Shown: positions 16,226 to 24,551 of the stretch, piece by piece
How the letters are laid out: every line of letters begins with the position of its first letter
How positions within the stretch are numbered: position 1 is the stretch's first letter
NCBI GenBank assembly: GCA_944382965.1
Contig: CALWOA010000008.1
Span: 39,676 to 103,675, forward strand
DNA length: 64,000 nucleotides
Source of the DNA: an uncultured Oscillospiraceae bacterium
Lineage (GTDB): Bacteria > Bacillota > Clostridia > Oscillospirales > Oscillospiraceae
Reading direction: 5' to 3'
Notes under the pieces: model-generated
Databases searched by the model: none
Told to the model about the DNA's origin: nothing
What the model saw: only the letters and a program-made list of their open reading frames with translations
Position numbers and translations under genes: made by a program

Positions 16226-17170
16226 ATGGTACAGATTCCTGTCTATTCCTTTACGGGATTTCTGGATTCCGGAAAGACCAAATTCATTCAGGAGACGTTG
16301 GAAGATCCCCGGTTCAATGCCGGGGAGCGGACCTTGCTTCTGGTGTTTGAAGAAGGGGAGGAAGAGTACGACTTTTCTACCTATCCCCATCAGAATGTCT
16401 ACCTGGAAGTGCTGGATCAGCAGACCGTCACGGCCAAGGAGCTGCAGGCTTTGCAGAAAAAGTACAAAGCCCAGCGGGTGGTGGCAGAGCTCAACGGCAT
16501 GCAGCAGGTAGGCGACCTGTACATGCGCTTCCCGGAAAATTGGGTGGTGGCCCAGGAGGTCATGTTTGCCGACTCCACCACCATTATGACCTATAACGCC
16601 AACATGCGCAATCTGGTGATGGACAAGCTGGTGGGCGCCCAGATGGTGGTGTTCAACCGGCTGACTCCCGGCGCTGACGTGATGCCCTTCCACAAGCTGG
16701 CCCGTGCCGCCAGCCGCCGGATTGACATTCTGTATGATTACACCGACGGCACCACCTCCTTTGACGACATCGAAGACCCGCTGCCCTTTGACATCAACGC
16801 CCCGGTGATTCAGGTCAAGGACGAGGATTATGCCCTGTGGTACCGGGATGTGTCGGAGGAGCCGGACAAGTACAACGGAAAAACCGTTTGCTTCAAAGCT
16901 CAGGTTGCCATGCTCCGCCGGGATAAGAACGGCATGTTCGCTCCGGGCCGGTTTGTGATGACCTGCTGTGTGGAGGATATCCAGTTCTGCGGCATTCCCT
17001 GCCGGTACGACCAGGCGGCAACCCTGGAATCCCGGAGCTGGGTGATGGTTACCGCCAAGATCAGTGCCGAGAAGCACCCCCTGTACAAAGGCGAGGTAGG
17101 CCCCATCTTGACAGCCCTGGAAGTGGTCAAAGGCGCTCAGCCCGCCAACCCGGATGTGGCAACTTTCTAA
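16226..17170 (+). CDS. CobW-like GTPase fused to a YcgQ/DUF1980-like C-terminal domain
   Basis: 314 residues. P-loop TGFLDSGKTKF (10-20) begins a CobW-type GTPase domain, but the CxCC metal motif is absent and the usual NKxD position reads FNRLTPGAD. From about residue 215 a different domain follows (NGKTVCFKAQVAM ... RFVMTCCVEDIQFCGIPC ... SWVMVTAKI), resembling the C-terminal domain of the YcgQ/TIGR03943 permease partner linked to zinc-regulated operons. ATG at 16226 is used; the frame is open earlier but inside the upstream gene. It probably works with the first GTPase in metal handling. The domain match is by eye. Confidence 0.78.
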   Translation: MVQIPVYSFTGFLDSGKTKFIQETLEDPRFNAGERTLLLVFEEGEEEYDFSTYPHQNVYLEVLDQQTVTAKELQALQKKYKAQRVVAELNGMQQVGDLYMRFPENWVVAQEVMFADSTTIMTYNANMRNLVMDKLVGAQMVVFNRLTPGADVMPFHKLARAASRRIDILYDYTDGTTSFDDIEDPLPFDINAPVIQVKDEDYALWYRDVSEEPDKYNGKTVCFKAQVAMLRRDKNGMFAPGRFVMTCCVEDIQFCGIPCRYDQAATLESRSWVMVTAKISAEKHPLYKGEVGPILTALEVVKGAQPANPDVATF

Positions 17171-17190
17171 AGCACCATACAACAAAACAT

Positions 17191-17236
17191 TGCCCTCTCC
17201 TGACTGGGAGTTTCCCGGACAGGAGGGCAGTTTTTG
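17191..17236. terminator. Terminator between converging genes
   Basis: An imperfect hairpin (TGCCCTCTCCTG ... CAGGAGGGCA with an inner CTGGGA/TCCCGG pairing) is followed by TTTTT on the plus strand, with an A-rich tract on the other side. It serves the CobW-type operon and probably the minus-strand genes too. Confidence 0.8.
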
Positions 17237-17237
17237 C

Positions 17238-17690
17238 TTATTCTTGGTTTTCCAGGTGCTGCTTGCGCTTTTTCGTGAGAACGGCAGCGATTTGCACAGC
17301 AGCAAAACAAATGGTTGTTGTGAACAGGGCGGTCAGGACAAGCACTACTCCCGCACCCAGGAGCAGGCGATGCTGAAGATATACCCGTACTGCCTGAAAC
17401 AGTCCGAACAGGCAGCCTGCCAGCAGACTCATCTTCAAATTGGTTTGCCAGTTCGGTTTGAGTTTCCGATCCCAGATTCCGTTTTTGATGCAGCCCAGCA
17501 GCAGGTAGCCGGAGCACAGGAAGAGAACCACAAATTCTCTTGCCAGAGCCCGAGAATCGCCAGGGTACAGGGCGCTCTGAACCAGAATGGCGGCCACCAG
17601 ACCCCAGAAAGCCAGCCAGAAGCCGGTATGCTCGATTTTCAGCAGCTTCTGCTCCTGCATTTCATCCAATTGCGACTCAGTCTTCTTCAT
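17238..17690 (-). CDS. Small four-helix membrane protein next to an XRE regulator
   Basis: 150 residues: a short charged N-terminus (MKKTESQLDEMQEQKLLKI), then about four hydrophobic helices with a basic tail. Of three ATGs, the one at 17690 is best spaced (nine bases) from GGGGAGG at 17700-17706. It overlaps the end of the XRE regulator gene in another frame. The pairing of an XRE regulator with a membrane protein starting in this way is common in Clostridia (DUF6773-like); function unknown. Confidence 0.75.
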   Translation of the reverse strand: MKKTESQLDEMQEQKLLKIEHTGFWLAFWGLVAAILVQSALYPGDSRALAREFVVLFLCSGYLLLGCIKNGIWDRKLKPNWQTNLKMSLLAGCLFGLFQAVRVYLQHRLLLGAGVVLVLTALFTTTICFAAVQIAAVLTKKRKQHLENQE

Positions 17691-17892
17691 TTTCATCATC
17701 CTCCCCAAACAGTTCATCCAGACTTTTTCCCAAGACCCGACAGAGCTTCCGACAGAGCTTGATGGTGGGGTTATATTCCCCTTTTTCGATGGCGTTGATG
17801 GTTTGACGGGACACGCCAACGATTTCTGCCAGATCTTTCTGTGTGAGGTCTTTTTGTACACGAGCAAGTTTTAACGCAAGGTTTTTTGCCAT
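17677..17892 (-). CDS. XRE/Cro-CI family regulator
   Basis: 71 residues, essentially one helix-turn-helix domain: LARVQKDLTQKDLAEIVGVS then RQTINAIEKGEYNPTIKLC, with an acidic tail (GEDDENEED). This short type is usually encoded with a membrane protein it may regulate. AAGGAGG lies upstream of the ATG. It overlaps the membrane protein gene by 14 bases, so the two are translationally coupled. Confidence 0.92.
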   Translation of the reverse strand: MAKNLALKLARVQKDLTQKDLAEIVGVSRQTINAIEKGEYNPTIKLCRKLCRVLGKSLDELFGEDDENEED

Positions 17893-17915
17893 GACATTGC
17901 CTCCTTCCTGAATGT

Positions 17916-17944
17916 ATTGTAGTTTATAATTTTCTAAAAGTCAA
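17916..17944 (-). promoter_or_regulatory. Sigma-A promoter for the XRE-membrane protein pair
   Basis: Minus-strand TTGACT (17939-17944), 17-base spacer, TACAAT (17916-17921), 24 bases before the XRE start. Confidence 0.75.
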
Positions 17945-18051
17945 GTATATATTACTTAAAATCTAAAAAACTTTACCATCATGGAGAATAGAAGCCGAGG
18001 ATCACAGGAATGCTCACATGCCATTCTCATGGATGCAATTTTGAAAAAGGT

Positions 18052-18061
18052 GTGCTATAAT
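18052..18061 (+). promoter_or_regulatory. Extended -10 promoter for rarA
   Basis: TGTGCTATAAT contains a TGn extension and a perfect TATAAT (18056-18061), 29 bases before the start. No good -35 box is seen. Confidence 0.5.
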
Positions 18062-18090
18062 ATAAGAAAAACAGGAAAAGGTAGATGCCT

Positions 18091-19356
18091 ATGTACCAAC
18101 CACTTGCGGATTTGCTTCGCCCGCAGACATTGGATGAAGTCTACGGTCAGGAGCATATTTTGGGGAAGGATGCCGTGCTGCGACGGCTCATCGACTCCGG
18201 GAAGATCCCCAACATGGTTTTTTACGGCCCCAGCGGCACGGGAAAAACCACCGTGGCCAATATCATCGCCAAACAGACCAACCGAACGCTGTACAAGCTC
18301 AACGCCACCACTGCCTCCATCGGGGATATTAAGGAAATTGTCTCCCAGCTGGATACGTTTCTGGCGCCCAATGGGGTGTTGCTGTACCTGGATGAGATTC
18401 AGTCCTTCAATAAAAAGCAACAGCAGTCTCTGCTGGAGCATATCGAAAACGGTAAGATCACCCTGATCGCTTCCACTACGGAAAATCCATACTTTTATGT
18501 GTTCAACGCCATTCTGAGCCGATCTACGGTGTTTGAGTTCAAGCAGATTTCCGCCTCTGCGGCTTTGCAGGCAGTACGCCGGGCGGTTGCCTTTATGGAG
18601 CAGCGCACGGCTTTGACGGCGGTGCCGGAAGAAGGGGCGCTGGAATACATTGCAGGCGCCTGCGGCGGCGACCTGCGCAAGGCCATGAATGCGGTAGAGG
18701 TGCTGTTCTCCGCCGGAAGGCCGGAAGGGGAAAGGCTGCCCCTGACCCTGGAAGATGCCAAAGCCGTCACCCAGAAAAGCGCCCTCCGGGCTGACCGGGA
18801 CGGAGACAATCACTATGACCTGCTCTCAGCTCTGCAAAAATCCATTCGTGGCTCCGACCCGGATGCCGCCTGCCATTATCTGGCCCGGTTGCTGGAGGCC
18901 GGGCAGATGCAGTCCGCCTGCCGCCGTCTGATGGTCATTGCCGCCGAGGATGTGGGGCTGGCCTATCCCATGATTATTCCCATCGTCAACGCCTGTGTGG
19001 ATATGGCCTTGAAGCTGGGCATGCCGGAAGCCCGGATTCCCCTGGGCGATGCGGCGGTGCTGATGGCCACTTCACCCAAGTCCAATTCCGGCCACATTGC
19101 CCTGGATATGGCGATTTCTGACGTACGGAAGGGAAAATCCGGGGATTTTCCCCGGCATTTGCAGAATGTCCATGCGGATTCTTATACCATGGAGCGGGAA
19201 CAGGGCTATCTGTATCCCCATGACTATCCCAACCACTGGGTCCGCCAGCAGTATCTGCCGGATGAACTGGTGGGAACCCACTACTACGAATACGGCCCCA
19301 ATAAGCTGGAACAGGCAGCCAAGCAGTATTGGGACGCCATCAAAAAGGAGGGCTGA
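18091..19356 (+). CDS. rarA: Replication-associated recombination protein RarA (MgsA)
   Basis: 421 residues, the usual length. An AAA+ ATPase that acts at stalled replication forks: Walker A FYGPSGTGKTTVAN, Walker B LLYLDEIQSFNKKQQ, sensor 1 STTENPYF, arginine finger region LSRSTVFEF, then the MgsA C-terminal domain (AAEDVGLAYP; ATSPKSNSGHIALDMA). The start at 18091 gives MYQPLADLLRPQTLDE, the family N-terminus, with AAAGG nine bases upstream; the ATG at 18085 is too close to that site. Followed closely by the DUF951 gene. Confidence 0.95.
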   Translation: MYQPLADLLRPQTLDEVYGQEHILGKDAVLRRLIDSGKIPNMVFYGPSGTGKTTVANIIAKQTNRTLYKLNATTASIGDIKEIVSQLDTFLAPNGVLLYLDEIQSFNKKQQQSLLEHIENGKITLIASTTENPYFYVFNAILSRSTVFEFKQISASAALQAVRRAVAFMEQRTALTAVPEEGALEYIAGACGGDLRKAMNAVEVLFSAGRPEGERLPLTLEDAKAVTQKSALRADRDGDNHYDLLSALQKSIRGSDPDAACHYLARLLEAGQMQSACRRLMVIAAEDVGLAYPMIIPIVNACVDMALKLGMPEARIPLGDAAVLMATSPKSNSGHIALDMAISDVRKGKSGDFPRHLQNVHADSYTMEREQGYLYPHDYPNHWVRQQYLPDELVGTHYYEYGPNKLEQAAKQYWDAIKKEG

Positions 19357-19358
19357 CC

Positions 19359-19550
19359 ATGGATGTGCGGGTAGGGGATGTGCTGCTGATGAAAAAGGCT
19401 CACCCCTGTGGAGAAAAGCGATGGCTGGTGCTGCGCACCGGCGCGGACTTCCGGCTGCGGTGCCTGGGCTGTGGCCACGAACTGATGACCCCCCGATTCA
19501 AAGCAGAAAAAAATATCCGTTCCATTGAACGCAAGGAAACCTCCGACTGA
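19359..19550 (+). CDS. DUF951 domain protein
   Basis: 63 residues with a typical DUF951 core: DVRVGDVLLMKKAHPCGEK, then FRLRCLGCGHELMTPRFKAE, with a small Cys-containing zinc-ribbon-like centre. GGAGGG precedes the ATG, two bases after the rarA stop. The family is broadly conserved in Firmicutes but its function is unknown. The last codons lie inside the following terminator hairpin. Confidence 0.9.
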   Translation: MDVRVGDVLLMKKAHPCGEKRWLVLRTGADFRLRCLGCGHELMTPRFKAEKNIRSIERKETSD

Positions 19551-19568
19551 TTATGTCGGAGGTTTTTC
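19538..19568 (+). terminator. Rho-independent terminator after rarA-DUF951
   Basis: Stem AAACCTCCGAC/GTCGGAGGTTT followed by a T run at 19564-19568. The left arm overlaps the end of the DUF951 gene. Confidence 0.88.
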
Positions 19569-19701
19569 CTGTATTCCGGCGGAACCGGAGGAAAGGGAAT
19601 GGGCCTTGCCTGAACTTGCGCCGAAACCGGGACATGGATGCGACCGACTTTTTTGCGCCGCCGGGCTATACTGGGTGCATACCGAATGGGGAGGCGAGCG
19701 C

Positions 19702-20466
19702 ATGGAAGTTTACCTGGATTTGGTGATTATTCTGAACTTTTTGGTGGATTTTCTTCTGCTCCTGGGGACAAATCGGCTTTCCGGTTTTCCTCTGTCGGCA
19801 AAGCGCTGCGCTGTGGCTGCCTTGCTGGGAGGGCTCTACAGCGGCGGGTGTATGCTGCCGGGATTTCGCTTTCTGGGGAGCCTGCTGTGGCGGCTGGTGA
19901 GTCTGGGGCTGATGAGCGTGATTGCCTTTGGGTGCAGCGGCAGCGCACTGAAACGGGGCGGGGTTTTCATTCTGCTGAGCATGGCCTTGGGGGGAATTGC
20001 CCTGAACTTCCAGCGAGGCAGTATGACGACGCTGATTCTCTGCGCCGGTGGTCTGTGGCTGCTGTGCCGGATCGCCTTCGGGGACAGAGTAGGCGGCCAG
20101 GAATACATACCTATTACCCTGACTTATGGCGGACAGACTGCCAGCGTGATTGCTCTGCGGGATTCCGGAAATACCCTTCGTGACCCCATTTCCGGGGAAC
20201 CGGTGCTGGTGGTGTCTGCCAAGGTGGGGCAGCGGCTGACGGGAATGGGGGAAAGCCAATTCCAGACGCCTCTGGAGACCCTGGCCCAGCACCCTATTTC
20301 CGGACTTCGGCTGGTGCCCTACCGGGCGGTGGGACAAAGCTGCGGTATGCTTCTGGGGATGCGGCTGGAGCAGGTGAAAATCGGAGATCGGGTACAAAGT
20401 GCAGTAGTGGCCTTTGCGCCGGAGGGCCTGGACGGCGGATATCAGGCGTTAGTAGCGGTAGGATAA
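19702..20466 (+). CDS. spoIIGA: Sigma-E processing peptidase SpoIIGA
   Basis: 254 residues: five hydrophobic helices in the first half (MEVYLDLVIILNFLVDFLLL ...), then a soluble aspartic protease-like domain with catalytic motif ALRDSGNTLRDPISGEPV. It cleaves the pro-sequence of sigma-E at the sporulation septum after activation by SpoIIR. GGGGAGG seven bases upstream fixes the ATG at 19702, and the product begins at the conserved MEVYLD. Immediately followed by sigE, the standard order in endospore formers. A TATACT at 19667-19672 might be its -10. Confidence 0.93.
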   Translation: MEVYLDLVIILNFLVDFLLLLGTNRLSGFPLSAKRCAVAALLGGLYSGGCMLPGFRFLGSLLWRLVSLGLMSVIAFGCSGSALKRGGVFILLSMALGGIALNFQRGSMTTLILCAGGLWLLCRIAFGDRVGGQEYIPITLTYGGQTASVIALRDSGNTLRDPISGEPVLVVSAKVGQRLTGMGESQFQTPLETLAQHPISGLRLVPYRAVGQSCGMLLGMRLEQVKIGDRVQSAVVAFAPEGLDGGYQALVAVG

Positions 20467-20490
20467 TAATTGGGGAAAGGGAGGAACATT

Positions 20491-21198
20491 ATGAAATTTT
20501 GGTTGGAACTGCTGAAAAAATTGGGATTTTTCCGGGATCAGGGAATTTTCTACATTGGGGGCAGTGACGTTCTGCCCCCTCCGCTGAAAGGGGATCAGGA
20601 ACTCGATGCCCTGAAGCGGCTGGAGCAGGGGGACGAGAATGCCAAGCAGCAGCTGGTGGAGCACAACCTGCGTCTGGTGGTGTACATAGCTCGCCGATTT
20701 GAAAATACGGGAATCAACCTGGAAGATTTGATTTCCATCGGCACTATCGGACTGATTAAAGCCATCGGAACCTATCGTCTGGATAAGAAAATCAAACTGG
20801 CAACCTACGCTTCCCGGTGTATTGAAAATGAAATCCTGATGTACATCCGCAAAACCTCTAATCAAAAAGCGGAAGTTTCCCTGGACGAACCCATTAATAT
20901 GGACTGCGACGGAAACGAATTGCTGCTGTCGGATATTTTGGGCACGGAGGAAGACATGATCCTGCGCCCGCTGGAAGATGACGTGGATTTGTGCGTTCTG
21001 CGCCAGGCTTTGCGGGAACTGCCGGAGCGGGAACGGGAAATTGTTTTGATGCGGTTCGGCCTGGAAGGGCGGAAGGAACTGACCCAGAAAGAAGTGGCCC
21101 AAAAGATGGGAATTTCCCAGTCTTACATTTCCCGACTGGAGAAGCGAATCATGCAGAGACTGAAAAAAGAGTTCCTCCGGCAAACCAGCTGTGCTTGA
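20491..21198 (+). CDS. sigE: RNA polymerase sporulation sigma factor sigma-E precursor
   Basis: 235 residues. An amphipathic pro-sequence ([14 protein letters not shown]) leads to the conserved cleavage region [13 protein letters not shown]. Region 2 ([35 protein letters not shown]) and region 4 ([20 protein letters not shown]) are complete. It directs mother-cell gene expression after septation and is activated by SpoIIGA encoded just upstream. GGGAGGA precedes the ATG at 20491. sigG, which follows in Bacillus, is not here; rex follows from its own promoter. Confidence 0.96.
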   Translation: MKFWLELLKKLGFFRDQGIFYIGGSDVLPPPLKGDQELDALKRLEQGDENAKQQLVEHNLRLVVYIARRFENTGINLEDLISIGTIGLIKAIGTYRLDKKIKLATYASRCIENEILMYIRKTSNQKAEVSLDEPINMDCDGNELLLSDILGTEEDMILRPLEDDVDLCVLRQALRELPEREREIVLMRFGLEGRKELTQKEVAQKMGISQSYISRLEKRIMQRLKKEFLRQTSCA

Positions 21199-21223
21199 TT
21201 TTGCCCAAACAGTATGTTATAAT
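21195..21223 (+). promoter_or_regulatory. Sigma-A promoter for rex
   Basis: TTGATT (21195-21200, overlapping the sigE stop), 17-base spacer, perfect TATAAT (21218-21223). Confidence 0.8.
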
Positions 21224-21252
21224 CGATATGGAAATTTATCGATTATAACATA
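21213..21252. promoter_or_regulatory. Perfect 16-bp inverted repeat over the rex promoter
   Basis: TATGTTATAATCGATA (21213-21228) and its exact reverse complement (21237-21252) surround eight bases. It includes the -10 box and the start site. Rex autoregulates in several Firmicutes, so it may be a Rex site, although it differs from the usual TTGTTAA-type half site. Confidence 0.8.
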
Positions 21253-21273
21253 TCGAATGGATAAGAGGTTGTT

Positions 21274-21924
21274 ATGGAAAGCAAGAAGATATCAAAATCC
21301 GTGTTGAAACGGCTGCCCGGATATTTGGCATATCTGAAAACCATGCCGGAAGGGTCTGCGCCGCATATTTCCGCCACGGCTTTGGCCAATGCCCTGGGCA
21401 TGGGCGAGGTGCAGGTGCGCAAGGACCTGGCCATGGTTTCCGATGGAGGACGGCCCAAAATCGGCTACCAGCGGGAGGCGCTGATTGATGATATTGAGCA
21501 GTTTCTGGGCTATGACAACACCACCGACGCCATTCTCATTGGAGCCGGTAAGCTGGGACAGGCGCTGATGGCCTACAGCGGTTTTGACGAATACGGTCTG
21601 AACATTCTGGCGGCATTCGATGCGAACCCCAAAATGTCCCGTACCGAGGAGGGCAAGCCTGTCTACAATGTTTCCAAGCTGGAGCAATTCTGCCGTACCC
21701 ATAAGGTGCTGATGGGCATTATCACGGTTCCTGCAGAGCATGCCCAGAGTGTGGCAGATCAGCTGATTGCCGGAGGCATCAAGGCTATCTGGAACTTTGC
21801 GCCTACCCATCTGGATGTCCCTCCCGGAATTCTGGTGCAGAACGAGAACATGGCCACGTCTCTGGCGGTGCTGTCCGTTCATCTGAAGGCCCAGATCAAG
21901 GAAGAAAAAGAAACCAAGAAATAA
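21274..21924 (+). CDS. rex: Redox-sensing transcriptional repressor Rex
   Basis: 216 residues: winged-helix DNA-binding domain (SATALANALGMGEVQVRKDL ... GGRPKIGY), Rossmann NAD(H) domain with GAGKLGQALMAY, and a C-terminal swapped helix (PGILVQNENMATSLAVLSVH). It senses the NADH/NAD+ ratio and represses fermentation and redox genes when NAD+ is high. AAGAGG precedes the ATG. Transcribed alone between its own promoter and a strong terminator; the 16-bp inverted repeat upstream suggests tight control. Confidence 0.96.
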   Translation: MESKKISKSVLKRLPGYLAYLKTMPEGSAPHISATALANALGMGEVQVRKDLAMVSDGGRPKIGYQREALIDDIEQFLGYDNTTDAILIGAGKLGQALMAYSGFDEYGLNILAAFDANPKMSRTEEGKPVYNVSKLEQFCRTHKVLMGIITVPAEHAQSVADQLIAGGIKAIWNFAPTHLDVPPGILVQNENMATSLAVLSVHLKAQIKEEKETKK

Positions 21925-21925
21925 C

Positions 21926-21958
21926 AAAATACCGCACCCGGTTCGGGTGCGGTATTTT
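21926..21958 (+). terminator. Rho-independent terminator after rex
   Basis: Stem AAAATACCGCACCC/GGGTGCGGTATTTT (14 bp) with a five-base loop, right after the rex stop. Confidence 0.92.
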
Positions 21959-21972
21959 GCGTTCCGAAAAAT

Positions 21973-22001
21973 TTGAAAAAATGAAACCATTTTCCCATAA
22001 C
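21973..22001 (+). promoter_or_regulatory. Promoter region of the ECF sigma factor operon
   Basis: TTGAAA (21973-21978), 17-base spacer, CATAAC (21996-22001) could be a sigma-A promoter. TGAAAC at 21982-21987 resembles an ECF-type -35 element and would allow autoregulation. I cannot tell which is used. Confidence 0.4.
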
Positions 22002-22054
22002 CGGAGATTAGATAGGTGAAAGCGGCTTTCGCCAAACGGTTAGGAGTATGCACT

Positions 22055-22597
22055 ATGACAGAAGAAATCATCTTGCGCAAATTGCGCAGCGGCGACCCGG
22101 CGGGGTTGGAGGCGCTGATGGACCGATACATACCCTATGTCTCAACCATTGTCTGGAATATTTTGAGAAACTGCATGGGCAAGGAAGATGCGGAGGAAGT
22201 GGTATCCGATGTGTTTGTGGCGGCGTGGAATCAGGCCGATGACATACAATCGGGGTATGTCAAGGCCTGGCTGGGAGCCGTAGCCCGCAACAAGGCAAAA
22301 ACCAAGCTTCGTTCCGCCGGACAGACCCTGCCCCTGGAAGAGGATGTGCTGGAGCTTGCGGACGAATGTACCCCGTCCTCCGCTGCGGAGCAGGCGGAGG
22401 AGCGAAAACTGGTGCAGAAAGCACTGGATCAGCTGGAACCGACGGACCGGGAAATCTTCCTGCGCCACTACTATTATGCTCAGACCGTGGAAGAGATTGC
22501 CCGGCACATGCAGTCGAATCCGTCAACCATCAAAACCAAATTACGACGGGGCCGTATGCGGCTGAAAACCATATTGCAGAGGTGGGAAGTAGTATGA
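22055..22597 (+). CDS. ECF-type RNA polymerase sigma factor
   Basis: 180 residues with only sigma-2 (DRYIPYVSTIVWNILRN, EEVVSDVFVAAWNQADD) and sigma-4 (DREIFLRHYYYAQTVEEIAR ... STIKTKLRRGRMRL) domains, the ECF layout. It redirects RNA polymerase to a small envelope or stress regulon. The ATG at 22055 has TAGGAG upstream. Its stop overlaps the start of the next gene as ATGA, as expected for a sigma/anti-sigma pair. The partner is frameshifted here, so the sigma factor could be unrestrained. Confidence 0.92.
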   Translation: MTEEIILRKLRSGDPAGLEALMDRYIPYVSTIVWNILRNCMGKEDAEEVVSDVFVAAWNQADDIQSGYVKAWLGAVARNKAKTKLRSAGQTLPLEEDVLELADECTPSSAAEQAEERKLVQKALDQLEPTDREIFLRHYYYAQTVEEIARHMQSNPSTIKTKLRRGRMRLKTILQRWEVV

Positions 22598-23815
22598 AAC
22601 GAGATATTTTCGATTTGTTGGATGGCATTCGGGACGATACCGTGCAGCTGGAAGAATCTGCGCCCTTGTCCTCTGACCGGATCAAGGAGCTGACGATGGA
22701 GAAAATTGCGCCGAAAGAGAAAAAGAAACCCAGAATTCTGTACCGGATTCTGATTGCTGCCGCCATTTTGTCCTTGCTGAGTGCAACCGCCTTCGGGGCG
22801 GAACCATTCCTGGAGGCGGGAGACTGGTTCCGCAGCGTACTGGATAACCAGCTGGAACAGGACAAAGCGATTGTCCGGAATATGGGGCTGGACGTAACGG
22901 TTCCGGAAACCATAACTCCGGAGCAGATTCAGCTGGTCAACGACCTGGGACAAGTGTTTGAACAGACCAGCGTCACCAGTGAAGGCACCACGGTGACCCT
23001 GACCGCCGCCTATGCGGATGCCAATGTGATGCACCTGTACTTCCAGGTGGAAGCCCCGAAGGGTACCGTCCTGCCGGATGGGATAGACTATGCCTTCCAG
23101 GATACGGGGGATGTGGAACCATTTTTGGAACTGTCCGAAAATTGCGGTTGCGCCTATGATGTCGACGCATTGCCGGATGAAAACCCCAAAGACAACAGGA
23201 AGGAGTTTCATGTTACGCTGCGGCTGAACCCTGGGAGCAGCGCAAAGCTCAATGACGGAGAGCTCAAGAAGTTGAACATTACGGGTATTTATGGGTGGAT
23301 ACCTTCTGAGAGTCAGTTGAAGTGTACGCTACTGGCACCCGGCAACTTTACTTTTGATCTTAGCTTAACCAACTCTGTGGAAGAAATTGTCTTGAATGTG
23401 GAAGGCATTACCTACAGTGGACACAGAGAGTACACCTGGACCCATGAGGGGGAATGTTCGGACTGGTGCCGGAAGAAACTGACGGGACAGACGGAGCCGG
23501 AAAGTGGTTTGCCACTGCATTCGGAAAGCTATGATTTTACCATCACAATGCAGGAAATGAAAGATTGGTCCTCTGGGCGCAGAATGGACCTACCGCTATA
23601 CTGCCAGCGAGGATGCATATTCCATGGAGTTGGATTACCAGATTATTTTGAAAGACGGAAGCAGTCCGTTAAGCTTCGATGTTGCCCACAGCAGGGATAA
23701 TTGCACTCGAGGCGTCAGCTCCTTTACAACACCTCTTGACCTGACCCAGGTGGACTATATCCTGATTGGCGACCCGGAAATGGGAGAGCCTGTGAAAGTC
23801 TATCTGCCTCAGTAA
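22594..23815 (+). pseudogene. Frameshifted anti-sigma-like membrane protein (DUF4179-like)
   Basis: Frame 1 encodes an N-terminal cytoplasmic segment (MKRDIFDLLDGIRDDTVQL), a membrane helix (ILYRILIAAAILSLLSATAF, about residues 45-65) and an outer domain. Near 23575-23580 the frame shifts: frame A reaches KDWSSG and then nonsense ending at 23700, while another frame continues with AEWTYRYTASEDAYSMELDY to a stop at 23815. Removing one base (for example C at 23578) restores a protein of about 406 residues. Membrane proteins encoded after ECF sigma factors usually hold them inactive. The shift may be a real mutation or a sequence error. Confidence 0.85.
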
Positions 23816-23848
23816 CAAAAATCCCGGCAGCGGTTTTCGCTGCCGGGA
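23816..23848 (-). terminator. Terminator after the DUF975 gene
   Basis: 11-bp stem TCCCGGCAGCG/CGCTGCCGGGA (23822-23848) followed on the minus strand by TTTTT. It may also end the ECF operon transcript. Confidence 0.88.
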
Positions 23849-23853
23849 AATAT

Positions 23854-24522
23854 TTATAGCTGCGGCTTTTTGGTGATCTCCCGGTAAAATACGGCGTAGG
23901 CCGCATTCTTGTAGGGATTCAGAGCGATGTGTCCCAGATTCAGAGTCAGAATACACAGCAAAGACCAGCCGATGAAGGTCAGTTCCAGAATGAACAAATC
24001 GGTTTTGTGTCCGCGCATCAATTCCTTGGAGCGGCGGATGGCTTCGCTGGCGGTGAGCTCCGGGTGCTCCTCCAGAATGAAGGGGGTCATGGCGTAGCTC
24101 AGAGCGGCGATAATTCCGGGAACAATCAGCAGCAAGGACCACAGCAGGGTGTAAAGGCTTCGCAGAAAGTGCTGGGCAAAGCCGGTGCCGAACCGGTCAA
24201 ACTGGGAAAACAGGTCATTGAATTCCGTGGGCTTTCCGTCATGCTGGCGCAGCAGAAACCGGGCATATCCCAGCTGCAAAACGCCGCCTAAGAGGAAAGA
24301 AGCAAGACCGAAAATACCATTTTTGAATCCAATCCGGAGACCTTCCCGGATTTCCCAGGTTTCGGAAAAGTCCAGTTGTTTCCAGTAGCTGATTTCCGGG
24401 ATAAAGGACATGCCGGTAAGCAGCCCGCCCAGCAGGCAGGCTACCACAGCTACGCCGATGGACAGCCCCCAGTTGCCTTGCAGATGCGCACGTGCCTGCC
24501 GACGGATTTCTTTTGTATCCAT
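23854..24522 (-). CDS. DUF975 family membrane protein
   Basis: 222 residues with about six hydrophobic segments. It has the DUF975 N-terminus MDTKEIRRQARAHLQGNWGL and the later conserved YAMTPFILEEHPELTASEAI followed by SKELMRGHK. The ATG at 24522 leaves six bases after AGGAGGT; the nearer ATG at 24528 abuts the ribosome site. The function of the family is unknown. Transcribed alone, with a clear promoter directly behind the glnS terminator. Confidence 0.9.
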   Translation of the reverse strand: MDTKEIRRQARAHLQGNWGLSIGVAVVACLLGGLLTGMSFIPEISYWKQLDFSETWEIREGLRIGFKNGIFGLASFLLGGVLQLGYARFLLRQHDGKPTEFNDLFSQFDRFGTGFAQHFLRSLYTLLWSLLLIVPGIIAALSYAMTPFILEEHPELTASEAIRRSKELMRGHKTDLFILELTFIGWSLLCILTLNLGHIALNPYKNAAYAVFYREITKKPQL

Positions 24523-24551
24523 GGCCATACCTCCTGAATAAGATTGTAACA

